This document shows positions 33,833 to 42,305 of a DNA stretch of 64,000 bases, piece after piece; the stretch's first letter is position 1; each line of letters starts with the position of its first letter. Position numbers and translations under genes: made by a program. Source of the DNA: Ancylobacter oerskovii (GTDB taxonomy: Bacteria; Pseudomonadota; Alphaproteobacteria; Rhizobiales; Xanthobacteraceae). The DNA is taken from contig NZ_JAHBGB010000006.1 in assembly GCF_018390555.1 (NCBI RefSeq), positions 372,001-436,000 of the forward strand, read 5' to 3'. The notes below the pieces were generated by a model. The model had not been told where the DNA came from. It did no database searches and was given only the letters and a program-made list of their open reading frames with translations.

Positions 33833-34591
33833 TCACTGGGCCGGCTGGGCGCCCTTCAGCTTCTCGGCACCGAGCTTCTCCAGCCCCTGCTTGGTGGCCT
33901 GCTCGCGCGCGTCGGCCTGGGCCTTGAGCTGCTCCTGGCGGGCCTTCACCTGGTCCTGGATCTTCTTGACCTGCTCCTCGAACACCTTCGGGTCGGTGTC
34001 GGAGCCGTCATAGACCTTGGCGAAGTCGCCGAGGCCGATCGGGTAGTTGACGAGACGGCCGACCGCATTGGCGGCCTGGATGGTCAGGCCGGGCGCCTTC
34101 TTCATGCGGGCGATGAAGTCGTCGTCGACCTGCAGGTCGCCGCGGCAGGTGCGCTCGTCGCACATGATGTAGGTGCCGAGGATCGGCTGCTCGTTGGCGA
34201 GCGCCACCCGGAAGCCCTGGCGCAGCAGCACGCCGGTCGGGAAGGAGACGGTGAAGAACTTCTTCGGGTCGTCCTTCACCTCGAAGATGCCGAAGCGGAC
34301 CAGGAACTGCCCGGTGTCGGTGATGATGCTCTGCTCGTAATTGCAGACCTTCTTGTTGATCTGCTGGTTGTCCTCGCAGCGCTTCACCCACGGGATCGGA
34401 ATCGCCGGGATCTGCGGGGCAGCCTGCTGCTGCTGCGCGGGCGCCTGGGCCTGCGCCGGGGCAGGCTTGGCCGCCGGCTTCTGCGCCTGGGCGAGGGCCG
34501 GGCCGGAACCGGCGAGCGCCAGCAGCAGGGCGGCGCCGGCGACCTTGCGCGCGAGGCGCGACTGCGGCGCGGGAAACGAGCGTCTGATCAT
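33833..34591 (-). CDS. Invasion-associated locus B (IalB) family protein
   Basis: 252 residues from ATG 34591. Signal peptide ends near ALAQAQ (about 36), then an Ala/Gln/Pro/Lys-rich linker (37-65). The IalB domain has WVKRCEDNQQINKKVCNYEQ, GVLLRQGFRVALANEQP and MCDERTCRGDLQVDDDFI, with paired cysteines. A charged, Lys/Gln-rich coiled tail follows. IalB proteins are periplasmic or outer-membrane-linked and best known from Bartonella entry into erythrocytes; in free-living relatives the role is unknown. The open frame continues far upstream, but those codons are antisense to the next gene. Confidence 0.88.
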   Translation of the reverse strand: MIRRSFPAPQSRLARKVAGAALLLALAGSGPALAQAQKPAAKPAPAQAQAPAQQQQAAPQIPAIPIPWVKRCEDNQQINKKVCNYEQSIITDTGQFLVRFGIFEVKDDPKKFFTVSFPTGVLLRQGFRVALANEQPILGTYIMCDERTCRGDLQVDDDFIARMKKAPGLTIQAANAVGRLVNYPIGLGDFAKVYDGSDTDPKVFEEQVKKIQDQVKARQEQLKAQADAREQATKQGLEKLGAEKLKGAQPAQ

Positions 34592-34789
34592 ATCAAGTTC
34601 CTGTCGTGCGAACCGCGGCGAAGCTACGGCAGCTGGGCTACGGCGACGGACGCCTTGGCGCCTCTGGGAAGACGAGGCTGTCTCCCGTTCAAATGCGGCA
34701 AGACAGTGGCTCATGGCGCGGCCGGCGTCCATTCTGTTATCAGTGGCGCGACCGATCCAGACCGAATCCGTCGCAAGGAAACAGCAAGC

Positions 34790-36661
34790 GTGACCGATAT
34801 CACCCGTCGCGCCGTCCTGCGCAACGGCCTCATCGCCGCAAACGGCGCAATTTGGACAGCGGCCTGCCTGCCGGCCATTGTGACCCGCGGGCATGCCGAA
34901 ACCGTGGCAGCCATCGGTCCAAATGCGGAAACCGCCCCGCGTCACGGCCTCGCCATGCATGGCGCGCCGCTCTATCCGGCTGATTTTTCTCACTATGCCA
35001 GCGTCAATCCGGCCGCGCCGCGCGGCGGGCGGCTGGTGCAGGGCGCGGTCGGCGCCTTCGACAGCCTCAATCCCTTCATCGTGCGCGGCTCGCCGGCGCC
35101 CTTCGTGCGCTGGAACATCGTCGAGAGCCTGATGGCGCGCTCGCCGGACGAGGCCTTCACCGTCTACGCCCTGCTGGCGCGCTCGATCGAGACCGACGAC
35201 GCCCGCTCCTATGTCGCCTTCGAGCTCGACGAGCGCGCCCGATTCGCCGACGGCACCCCGCTCACCGTCGCCGATGTGATCTTCTCCTTCGAGCTGCTGA
35301 AGGCTCGCGGCCGGCCGAACATGCGCAGCTACTACGCCAAGGTCGCCCGCGCACAGGCTATGGGCGAGCGTCTGGTGCGCTTCGACTTCGCCGGCGCCGA
35401 CCGCGAATTGCCGCTGATCCTCGGCCTGATGCCGATCCTCGCCCGCCACGCCACCGACACCGCCACCTTCGAGCAGACCAGCTTCAGGGCGCCGCTGGGC
35501 ACCGGCCCCTACGAGGTCGCCACCGTGCGGCCCGGCGAAAGCGTCATCCTGCGCCGGCGCGCCGACTATTGGGGCGACGCCCTGCCGGTCAATCGCGGCC
35601 TCTATAATTTCGCCGAGCTGCGCTACGATTATTACCGCGAGGTCAACGGCCTGTTCGAGGCCTTCAAGCGCGGCCTCACCGACATCCGCTTCGAGACCGA
35701 TCCCGGCCGCTGGAGCTCGGGCTACGACATACCGGCGGTGCGCGACGGGCGCATCCTGCGCGAGGACATCGCCACCCGCGTGCCCAAGCCCTATTCGGCG
35801 CTGATCTTCAACATGCGCCGCAAGCCCTTCGACGATGTGCGCGTCCGGGCCGGCATGATGGATCTGTTCGACGCCGAATGGGCGAACGCCAATCTCTATT
35901 TCGGCCTGTACCAGCGGAACGGCAGCTTCTTCGACGGCTCCGAGCTGTCGTCGCGCGGCCGTCCGGCCGAGCCGGCCGAGCGCGCCCTGCTGGCGCCCTT
36001 CCCCGACGCCGTGCTGCCGCAGGTGATGGACGGCACATGGCAGCCGCCCGCCTCGGACGGCTCCGGCCGCGACCGCGCCCGGCTGAAGGCGGCGCTGGAG
36101 CATTTCGAGGCCGGCGGCTACGTGCTCAAGGGCGGCCGGCTGGTCGCCGCCGCCGATGGCCGCCCGCTGGCGCCGGAAGTGCTGGTCGGCACCTACGACC
36201 AGGAACGCCTGGCGCTGTCCTGGCAGCGCATGCTCAAGCGTGCCGGCATCGAGCTGTCGATCCGCCTGGTCGACGGCGCGCAGTTCGAGGCGCGCAAGAC
36301 GAATTACGACTACGACATCGTCCCCTATATCTGGGACCAGTCGCTGTCGCCGGGCAACGAGCAGGCCTTCTATTTCGGTTCGGACGCCGCCGAGACGCCC
36401 GGCACCCGCAACTTCATGGGGCTCAGGAGCCCGGCGGCGGACGCGATGATCGAGGCCCTGCTCGCCGCCCGCTCGCGCGAGGCGTTCGTCACCGCCGTGC
36501 GGGCGCTGGACCGGGTGCTGATTTCGGCGCGCTTCTCGCTGCCCCTGTTCTATACGCCGGGCGAATGGCTGGCCCGCTGGCGCGACGTGGAGCGGCCGGC
36601 GACGCTCTCGCTGCGCGGCACGCTGGCCGAAACCTGGTGGCAGGGCGAGCGCAAGCGCTGA
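34790..36661 (+). CDS. ABC transporter substrate-binding protein, family 5 (YejA-like)
   Basis: 623 residues from GTG 34790, chosen because AAGGAA lies nine bases upstream and the start gives a twin-arginine-like or long signal (DITRRAVLRNGLIAANGAIW). The SBP_bac_5 fold has [35 protein letters not shown] and a long second lobe. The YejA subgroup binds oligopeptides such as microcin C. No permease or ATPase gene follows, so it is an orphan binding protein here. Confidence 0.85.
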   Translation: MTDITRRAVLRNGLIAANGAIWTAACLPAIVTRGHAETVAAIGPNAETAPRHGLAMHGAPLYPADFSHYASVNPAAPRGGRLVQGAVGAFDSLNPFIVRGSPAPFVRWNIVESLMARSPDEAFTVYALLARSIETDDARSYVAFELDERARFADGTPLTVADVIFSFELLKARGRPNMRSYYAKVARAQAMGERLVRFDFAGADRELPLILGLMPILARHATDTATFEQTSFRAPLGTGPYEVATVRPGESVILRRRADYWGDALPVNRGLYNFAELRYDYYREVNGLFEAFKRGLTDIRFETDPGRWSSGYDIPAVRDGRILREDIATRVPKPYSALIFNMRRKPFDDVRVRAGMMDLFDAEWANANLYFGLYQRNGSFFDGSELSSRGRPAEPAERALLAPFPDAVLPQVMDGTWQPPASDGSGRDRARLKAALEHFEAGGYVLKGGRLVAAADGRPLAPEVLVGTYDQERLALSWQRMLKRAGIELSIRLVDGAQFEARKTNYDYDIVPYIWDQSLSPGNEQAFYFGSDAAETPGTRNFMGLRSPAADAMIEALLAARSREAFVTAVRALDRVLISARFSLPLFYTPGEWLARWRDVERPATLSLRGTLAETWWQGERKR

Positions 36662-36813
36662 CGGGCCGCGTGTGCCGCGCGCGACGGGGCGCGGAGGCCA
36701 CACACGGGGATTTCCTTAACCTAGGGACGCCCGGACACTGGACATAGCCGGCGGAAACGGCTCCTTAGGGGCCGGGCGGCGCGAAGATTGGCTGTCTTTC
36801 GGAGTTCAACCAG

Positions 36814-37134
36814 ATGCGTTACGCCGCGTTTATTGCCGCCGGCCTTGCCGCAGCGGCACTTACTGCAGGCCCGGCAACGGCCCAGCAGTCCATCACCGTT
36901 CATCCCCAGGGGCAGCCGCGCAGCATGGGCGAGGAAATCGTCATCCCGCCGCTGAATAACCCGAACTATCTCGATCCCGGCCCGATGCCTGACCGTCCGG
37001 GCTCGGACAAGTCGATGGACTACATGAACCAGGCCGGCGGCAACGAGCTGGGCGGCGTGGGCGTGGGCATCGGCGCGGATGTGGACGCCGACGACCTGCC
37101 CGATGGCGACGGCGCCTACGATTCCGATCCATAG
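36814..37134 (+). CDS. Small secreted acidic protein of unknown function
   Basis: 106 residues with a clear signal peptide ending GPATAQ (about 24). The mature part has basic then acidic character, with HPQGQPRSMGEEIVIPPLNN and a Gly/Asp-rich C-terminus (GADVDADDLPDGDGAYDSDP) that could bind divalent cations. No family recognised. A lone gene followed by palindromic repeats. Confidence 0.6.
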   Translation: MRYAAFIAAGLAAAALTAGPATAQQSITVHPQGQPRSMGEEIVIPPLNNPNYLDPGPMPDRPGSDKSMDYMNQAGGNELGGVGVGIGADVDADDLPDGDGAYDSDP

Positions 37135-37189
37135 GCCCGGCCCGCAGCACCGCCCACAGGCACAGCCTGAGGCCCCCGCCCCGGACACC

Positions 37190-37230
37190 TCCTCGTCACG
37201 AGGCGAGCGCAGCGCGCCTCGAAGGCGGTC
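37190..37230 (+). repeat. Dispersed palindromic repeat, degenerate copy F1
   Basis: CCTCCTCGTCACGAGGCGAG followed by CGCAGCGCGCCTCGAAGGCGG: a weakened copy just before the intact copy F2. Confidence 0.6.
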
Positions 37231-37256
37231 CCTTCGCTACCTTCCCGCAAGCTCAC

Positions 37257-37296
37257 CCTCATCCTGAGGCGCGAGCGGAGCGAGCCTCGAAGGATG
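37257..37296 (+). repeat. Dispersed palindromic repeat, copy F2
   Basis: CCTCATCCTGAGGCGCGAGC then GGAGCGAGCCTCGAAGGATG. It ends 29 bases before the 3' end of the GIY-YIG gene and points toward it. Confidence 0.88.
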
Positions 37297-37325
37297 CTCG
37301 TCCGGGGCAGGCCCCCGGCGGCCGC

Positions 37326-37622
37326 CTATCCGCCGCGAACCGATGGCCGACGCGCCGCCTCGCGCACCGACATCCAGTCGCCGCGTGCCAGTGCCTCCTT
37401 CTTCGCACGGCTCCAGCCCTTCAGCTGTCGCTCGGCGGCGACGGCATCCTCGATCCGCGGGAAATGTTCCGACCAGATGAGCGTCACCGGCCGCCGTTGA
37501 AACGTGTAGCCGGGAAACGCTCTGCTCTGATGTTCGGCCAGGCGCGCTTCCAGCGCCCCGCGTGTCGAACCGATGTAATAGGAGCCGTCGGCGCAGCGCA
37601 GCATGTAGACGAAGGCGCTCAT
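37326..37622 (-). CDS. Single-domain GIY-YIG nuclease (URI family)
   Basis: 98 residues from ATG 37622, with GGAG seven bases upstream. Catalytic strands YMLRCADGSYYIGSTRGALEARLAEHQ carry the GIY/YIG pair (here YML and YIG) and a catalytic Arg; the metal Glu is in RIEDAVAAERQLKGWSRAKKEAL. YhbQ/URI-type proteins are small, often of unknown target. The gene is flanked on both sides, in opposite orientation, by intact copies of the window's palindromic repeat, and the in-frame upstream extension is encoded by the repeat itself. This suggests that the gene and repeats move or evolve together (inference). Confidence 0.88.
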   Translation of the reverse strand: MSAFVYMLRCADGSYYIGSTRGALEARLAEHQSRAFPGYTFQRRPVTLIWSEHFPRIEDAVAAERQLKGWSRAKKEALARGDWMSVREAARRPSVRGG

Positions 37623-37639
37623 TCCCGCTCCAGGGCGAC

Positions 37640-37679
37640 CATCCTTCGAGGCTCGCTGAGCTCGCACCTCAGGATGAGG
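37640..37679 (-). repeat. Dispersed palindromic repeat, copy G (inverted)
   Basis: CATCCTTCGAGGCTCGCTGA then GCTCGCACCTCAGGATGAGG, 17 bases upstream of the GIY-YIG start codon and inverted relative to copy F2. Confidence 0.9.
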
Positions 37680-37768
37680 GTGTTCTCAATGGATGAGAGC
37701 GGAAGACAGCGCCTCGAACAAGCCCGTTACACCCCCTTCGCCCCCCGACACGCCGCCCCAGCCTCGCA

Positions 37769-37807
37769 CCTCATCTGAGGCGCGAGCGCAGCGAGCCTCG
37801 AAGGACG
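37769..37807 (+). repeat. Dispersed palindromic repeat, copy H
   Basis: CCTCATCTGAGGCGCGAGCG then CAGCGAGCCTCGAAGGACG, with one base lost in the first arm; 83 bases before the mfd 3' end. Confidence 0.85.
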
Positions 37808-37889
37808 CAGGCCCGCCCCAACTCCCCCACCCCTGAAACAGCGCCGGCACCATCCGCCCCCAACCGGCAGACGCCCCAGCCGGCGCGCC

Positions 37890-40800
37890 CTACGCCGCCT
37901 TCGCGCCGGCGTCGGCGATCTTCGCCAGTTCCTTCAGGATCGCGCCCACGCCCTTCAGCCGCGCATTGGCGGTGCTCCAGTCGTCGGAAAACACCACCTT
38001 CAGGTCCGGGCGCACCTTGGCGATCACGTTCGGCTTGCCGAGATAGGCCACCAGCCCCGCCGGATTGGGGAACTCGTTGTCGCGGAAGGTCAGCACCGCC
38101 CCGCGTGGGCCGGCATCGACCTTCTCGACATTGGCGCGCCGGCACATCGCCTTGATCGCCACCAGCTTGAGGAACTGCTTCACCTCCTCCGGCGCCGGGC
38201 CGAAGCGGTCGACCAGCTCGGTGCCCACCTGGTCGATCTCCTCCTCGGTCTCGAGGTCGGCGAGGCGGCGATAGAGGTTCAGCCGCACATGCAGGTCGGC
38301 GACATAGTCCTCCGGGATCAGCACCGGCGCGCCGATGGAGATCTGCGGCGACCACTTCTCCGCCACCGGCGCGGTGATGCCGGCCTTCAGATGCGCGATC
38401 GCCTCCTCCAGCATCTCCTGGTAGAGCTCGTAGCCGACCTCCTTGATGTGGCCGGACTGCTCGTCGCCGAGCAAATTGCCGGCGCCGCGTATGTCGAGGT
38501 CGTGGCTGGCGAGCTGGAAGCCGGCGCCCAGCGTATCCAGCGATTGCAGCACTTTCAGCCGCTTCTCCGCCTGCTGGGTGATCTGCTTCTCGGCCGGCAG
38601 GGTGAAGATCGCATAGGCCCGCGTTTTCGAGCGCCCCACCCGCCCGCGCAGCTGGTAGAGCTGGGCGAGGCCGAACATGTCGGAGCGATGGATGATCAGC
38701 GTGTTGGCATTGGGCACGTCGAGGCCGGATTCGACGATGGTGGTGGAGAGCAGCACGTCGAACTGCCCGTCATAGAAGGCGGACATGATCTCTTCCAGCT
38801 GCGTCGCCGCCATCTGGCCATGCGCCACCGTGACCTTCACCTCCGGCACGTTCTTGTCGAGGAACTCCTTCACCTCGCCGAGGTCCTCGATGCGCGGGCA
38901 GACATAGAAGCTCTGGCCGCCGCGATAGCGCTCGCGCAGCAGCGCCTCGCGCACGATCAGGGGGTCGAAGGGCGTCACGAAGCTGCGCACCGCCAGCCGG
39001 TCCACCGGCGGCGAGGCGATGATGGAGAGCTCGCGCACCCCGGTCATGGCGAGCTGCAGCGTGCGCGGGATCGGCGTCGCGGTGAGCGTCAGCACATGCA
39101 CCTCGGCGCGCAGTTGCTTCAGCTTCTCCTTGTGGCCGACACCGAAATGCTGCTCCTCGTCAACGATGACGAGGCCGAGATCCTTGAAATGGATGGTCTT
39201 GCCGAGCAACGCATGCGTGCCCACGACGATGTCGACGGTGCCGTCGGCGAGGCCCTTCTTGGTCTCGGTGAGCTCCTTGCCCGGCACCAGGCGCGAGGCC
39301 TGCCGCACCACCACCGGCAGCCCCTTGAAGCGCTCGGAGAAGGTCTTGAAGTGCTGACGCGCCAGCAGCGTGGTCGGCACCACCACCGCCACCTGCTTGC
39401 CGTTGAGCGCCACCGCAAAGGCCGCGCGCAGCGCCACTTCGGTCTTGCCGAAGCCGACATCGCCGCAGACGAGGCGGTCCATCGGATGGCCGGAGCCGAG
39501 ATCGTCGAACACCGCTTCGATCGAGGCTTCCTGGTCCTCGGTCTCCTCATAGGGGAAGCGGGCGCGGAACTCGTCATAGAGCCCCTCCGCCGGCACGAGG
39601 CGCGGCGCTTCCTTCAGCTGCCGCTCGGCCGCCACCTTGATCAGCTCGGCCGCCATCTCGCGGATGCGGCTCCGCATCTTGGCCTTGCGCGCCTGCCAGC
39701 CGCCGCCGCCCAGCCGGTCGAGCTGCGCCTCGGTGTCCTCCGAGCCGTAGCGCGACAGCAGTTCGAGATTCTCCACCGGCAGGAACAGCTTGGAGCCTTC
39801 CGCATAGTGGATCTCGAGGCAGTCGTGCGGCGCGCCCATCGCCTCGATGGTCTTGAGGCCCACGAAGCGGCCGATGCCGTGGTCGACATGCACCACGAGG
39901 TCGCCGGCGGTCAGCGCCGACAATTCGGAGATCACGTCCTGCGGCCGGCGCGCCTTGCGCTTGGGGCGCACCAGCCGGTCGCCGAGAATGTCCTGCTCGC
40001 CGATCACCGCCAGCGCGTCGGTCTCGAAGCCGCTCTCGATGCCGAGCACGCAGACGCCGAGCGCGCCCTTGGGCAGCTTCTCGGCGGCGTCGCGCGAGCC
40101 GATCCGCTGCGTGCCCTTCAGCCCGTGGTCGCCGAGCACGGTGGTGAGGCGGTCGAGCGAGCCCTCCGACCATGCGGTGACGACCGTGCGCTTCTTCCCC
40201 GCCAGCTCGCGCAGATAGGTCGCCGCCGCCTCGAAGACGTTCCCCTCCGGGTCGGCGCGCTCGGGCGCGAAGGAGCGCGCCGGCCGGCCGTCGAGGTCGA
40301 TCACGTCCTTCGACGGCGGCACGGCGAAGGCGGTCAGCGCCACGGCGGGCGCCTCCTCGCGGCGCTTCGCCCATTCGGCATCGGTAAGGTAGAGCCGGTC
40401 CGGCGGCAGCGGCTTGTAGGGGGCGCCGCCACCCAGCATGCCCTGCCCGGGATGCGCGCCCTGCAGATCCTGGCTTTCCCGCCGCGCGTCGTAATAGTCG
40501 CGGATCTGCGCCAGCCGCTCGCCAGCCGCTTCAGTGCCCTGCGCCTCCATCACGATCGGGCTGTCGCCGGTATAGTCGAACAGCGTGTCGAGCCCGTCAT
40601 GGAACAGCGGCAGCCAGTGCTCCATGCCGGCATAGCGCCGGCCCTCGCTCACCGCCTCATAGAGCAGGTCGCCGCGCTGGGCGGCGCCGAACTGCGCCAC
40701 ATAGGCCATGCGGAAGCGCCGCATGGTCTCGGTGGTCAGCTGCAACTCGCTCATCGGCACCAGTTCGAGGGCGCGCATCTGCGCCGCGGTGCGCTGGGTC

Positions 40801-41432
40801 TCGGGATCGAAGGAGCGGATCGATTCCAGCGTGTCGCCGAAGAAATCGAGCCGCACCGGCATCGGAAGTCCCGGCGGGAACAGATCGACGATGCCGCCGC
40901 GCACCGCATATTCGCCGGTGTCGCGCACGGTGGGGGTGCGGATGAAGCCGTTCACCTCCGCCCATTGCGTCACCTCGTCGAGCGACAGCGCATTGCCCGG
41001 CGCCGCCGAGAAGGACTGCGTGCCCACCAGCTTTCGCCGCGGCACCCGCTGCAAGGCGGCGTCCACGGTGGTGAGCACCACCGAGCCGCCCTCGCGGCCC
41101 TTCACCCGCGCGAGGCGGGCGAGCGTCGCCATCCGCCGCGCCACGATGTCGGCATGCGGCGAGGCGCGGTCATAGGGCAGGCAGTCCCAGCCGGGGAAAG
41201 CCAGCCGCTCCACCTCCGGCGCGAAGAAGGCGAGCGCGCGCTCCAGTTCGGCCATGCGCTCGGCGTCGCGGCAGATCACGGTGAGCGTCGGCCAGGCGGC
41301 CTCGTCCCTGGCCGCCAGCGCGCGGGCGAGGTCGCCGATGACCAGCCCCTCCATGCCGGCGGGCACATTGGCGAGGGTCACCGTCCGCCCGGGGGCGAGA
41401 CGGTCGATGAGCGCGGAATGGGCTTTGGTCAT
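37890..41432 (-). CDS. mfd: Transcription-repair coupling factor Mfd
   Basis: 1180 residues, full family length. N-terminal UvrB-homology region, RNA-polymerase-interacting domain (ALTAGDLVVHVDHGIGRFVGLKTIE), then a RecG-like translocase: Walker A GDVGFGKT at 657-664, DEEQ at 758-761, SATIP-like TATPIPRTLQLAMTG, and the TRCF C-terminal domain. It removes RNA polymerase stalled at DNA lesions and recruits UvrA. The start overlaps the sdhE stop (ATGA), so the two are coupled. Confidence 0.97.
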   Translation of the reverse strand: MTKAHSALIDRLAPGRTVTLANVPAGMEGLVIGDLARALAARDEAAWPTLTVICRDAERMAELERALAFFAPEVERLAFPGWDCLPYDRASPHADIVARRMATLARLARVKGREGGSVVLTTVDAALQRVPRRKLVGTQSFSAAPGNALSLDEVTQWAEVNGFIRTPTVRDTGEYAVRGGIVDLFPPGLPMPVRLDFFGDTLESIRSFDPETQRTAAQMRALELVPMSELQLTTETMRRFRMAYVAQFGAAQRGDLLYEAVSEGRRYAGMEHWLPLFHDGLDTLFDYTGDSPIVMEAQGTEAAGERLAQIRDYYDARRESQDLQGAHPGQGMLGGGAPYKPLPPDRLYLTDAEWAKRREEAPAVALTAFAVPPSKDVIDLDGRPARSFAPERADPEGNVFEAAATYLRELAGKKRTVVTAWSEGSLDRLTTVLGDHGLKGTQRIGSRDAAEKLPKGALGVCVLGIESGFETDALAVIGEQDILGDRLVRPKRKARRPQDVISELSALTAGDLVVHVDHGIGRFVGLKTIEAMGAPHDCLEIHYAEGSKLFLPVENLELLSRYGSEDTEAQLDRLGGGGWQARKAKMRSRIREMAAELIKVAAERQLKEAPRLVPAEGLYDEFRARFPYEETEDQEASIEAVFDDLGSGHPMDRLVCGDVGFGKTEVALRAAFAVALNGKQVAVVVPTTLLARQHFKTFSERFKGLPVVVRQASRLVPGKELTETKKGLADGTVDIVVGTHALLGKTIHFKDLGLVIVDEEQHFGVGHKEKLKQLRAEVHVLTLTATPIPRTLQLAMTGVRELSIIASPPVDRLAVRSFVTPFDPLIVREALLRERYRGGQSFYVCPRIEDLGEVKEFLDKNVPEVKVTVAHGQMAATQLEEIMSAFYDGQFDVLLSTTIVESGLDVPNANTLIIHRSDMFGLAQLYQLRGRVGRSKTRAYAIFTLPAEKQITQQAEKRLKVLQSLDTLGAGFQLASHDLDIRGAGNLLGDEQSGHIKEVGYELYQEMLEEAIAHLKAGITAPVAEKWSPQISIGAPVLIPEDYVADLHVRLNLYRRLADLETEEEIDQVGTELVDRFGPAPEEVKQFLKLVAIKAMCRRANVEKVDAGPRGAVLTFRDNEFPNPAGLVAYLGKPNVIAKVRPDLKVVFSDDWSTANARLKGVGAILKELAKIADAGAKAA

Positions 41433-41731
41433 ATTTCGGGAAGGCCTTCCCCGGAGAGATGGAAGCGGCGGAAACGCTGGAACATCGGCGTGTCGAACGG
41501 CGCCGGGGCGTTGCCGGAGTTGACCCAGTACAGGATGTCCGGGTCCTCGATCTCGATCAGCAGCTCGAAGGCGTCGACCTCCTCCTCGCTCATCTCCGGC
41601 AGCAGGGCGTCGGCGAAGCGGCCCATCAGCAGGTCCATCTCGCGCGTGCCGCGATGCCAGGCACGGAAGAGAAGCCGCCGCCGGCGAGGGTCGAGCCCCG
41701 CGCTCGAGCGCGTGGTTCCGGTCATTCGCAT
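41429..41731 (-). CDS. sdhE: Succinate dehydrogenase assembly factor SdhE
   Basis: 100 residues. RRLLFRAWHRGTREMDLLMGRFAD contains the RGxxE motif essential for covalent flavinylation of SdhA; the second half (FELLIEIEDPDILYWV) completes the five-helix fold. sdhE beside mfd and recG is a conserved arrangement in rhizobia. In the cytoplasm it helps attach FAD to succinate dehydrogenase. Confidence 0.95.
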   Translation of the reverse strand: MRMTGTTRSSAGLDPRRRRLLFRAWHRGTREMDLLMGRFADALLPEMSEEEVDAFELLIEIEDPDILYWVNSGNAPAPFDTPMFQRFRRFHLSGEGLPEI

Positions 41732-41950
41732 ACGCCTCGTTGTGGCCGGCCGATCGGCGGTCGGCGAGAAAGGTCCAAAGGGCGCCGCCCTCTTAGCGCG
41801 CCCCGCCCCGCCTGTCAGGTAGGCAATGGGATGGCATTAGGGAAGTGGCCCGCGCTCATGGCCGGGTTGCTCCGCGCGTGCCCCCGGGGCGCGGCAGGGC
41901 GCGGGGGATAGGGAAAAGCCGGCTCCCGAGGCACCTACCCAGCAGAACCC

Positions 41951-41990
41951 CCTCATCCTGAGGCGCGAGCGCAGCGAGCCTCGAAGGAGG
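41951..41990 (+). repeat. Dispersed palindromic repeat, copy I
   Basis: CCTCATCCTGAGGCGCGAGC then GCAGCGAGCCTCGAAGGAGG; inverted relative to copy J 30 bases on. Confidence 0.88.
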
Positions 41991-42019
41991 CCCGGTGAGG
42001 CGCATCCGCCCCGCGGGAC

Positions 42020-42062
42020 CATCCTTCGAGGCCCACCTGACGGCGGACACCTCAGGATGAGG
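42020..42062 (-). repeat. Dispersed palindromic repeat, copy J (inverted)
   Basis: CATCCTTCGAGGCCCACCTG then ACGGCGGACACCTCAGGATGAGG. The pair I/J can fold into one long hairpin between the divergent sdhE-mfd and recG transcription units. Confidence 0.82.
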
Positions 42063-42305
42063 GCGCGCTTGTGGAAGCGTGGGCAAAGCTACACGCGGAA
42101 GCGACCAGCCACACACGCCGTCATCCCCGGGCTTGGCCCGGGGATCCACGCCTTCCACCGGCACGGCGTTTCCGGCGGCCCTGAAGAGGCGGAGGACCGG
42201 GACAAGCCCGGCCATGACGACCGGAGCACCGCATGCTCTCCAGCCGGGGGACAGCCCGCCCCGTCCGATTGCACCCCCGCGCCTCTTCCGCCACAGTCCG
42301 GCGCC

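Noticed and set aside
33833-36703. 956-codon minus-strand frame
   Set aside because: Only the last 252 codons (the IalB protein from 34591) are real; the rest is antisense to the oligopeptide-binding protein gene.
38289-41822. 1177-codon plus-strand open frame opposite mfd
   Set aside because: It is the antisense of mfd, full of His/Arg/Ala/Gly and without any domain; it is a typical artefact of a 70% GC gene.
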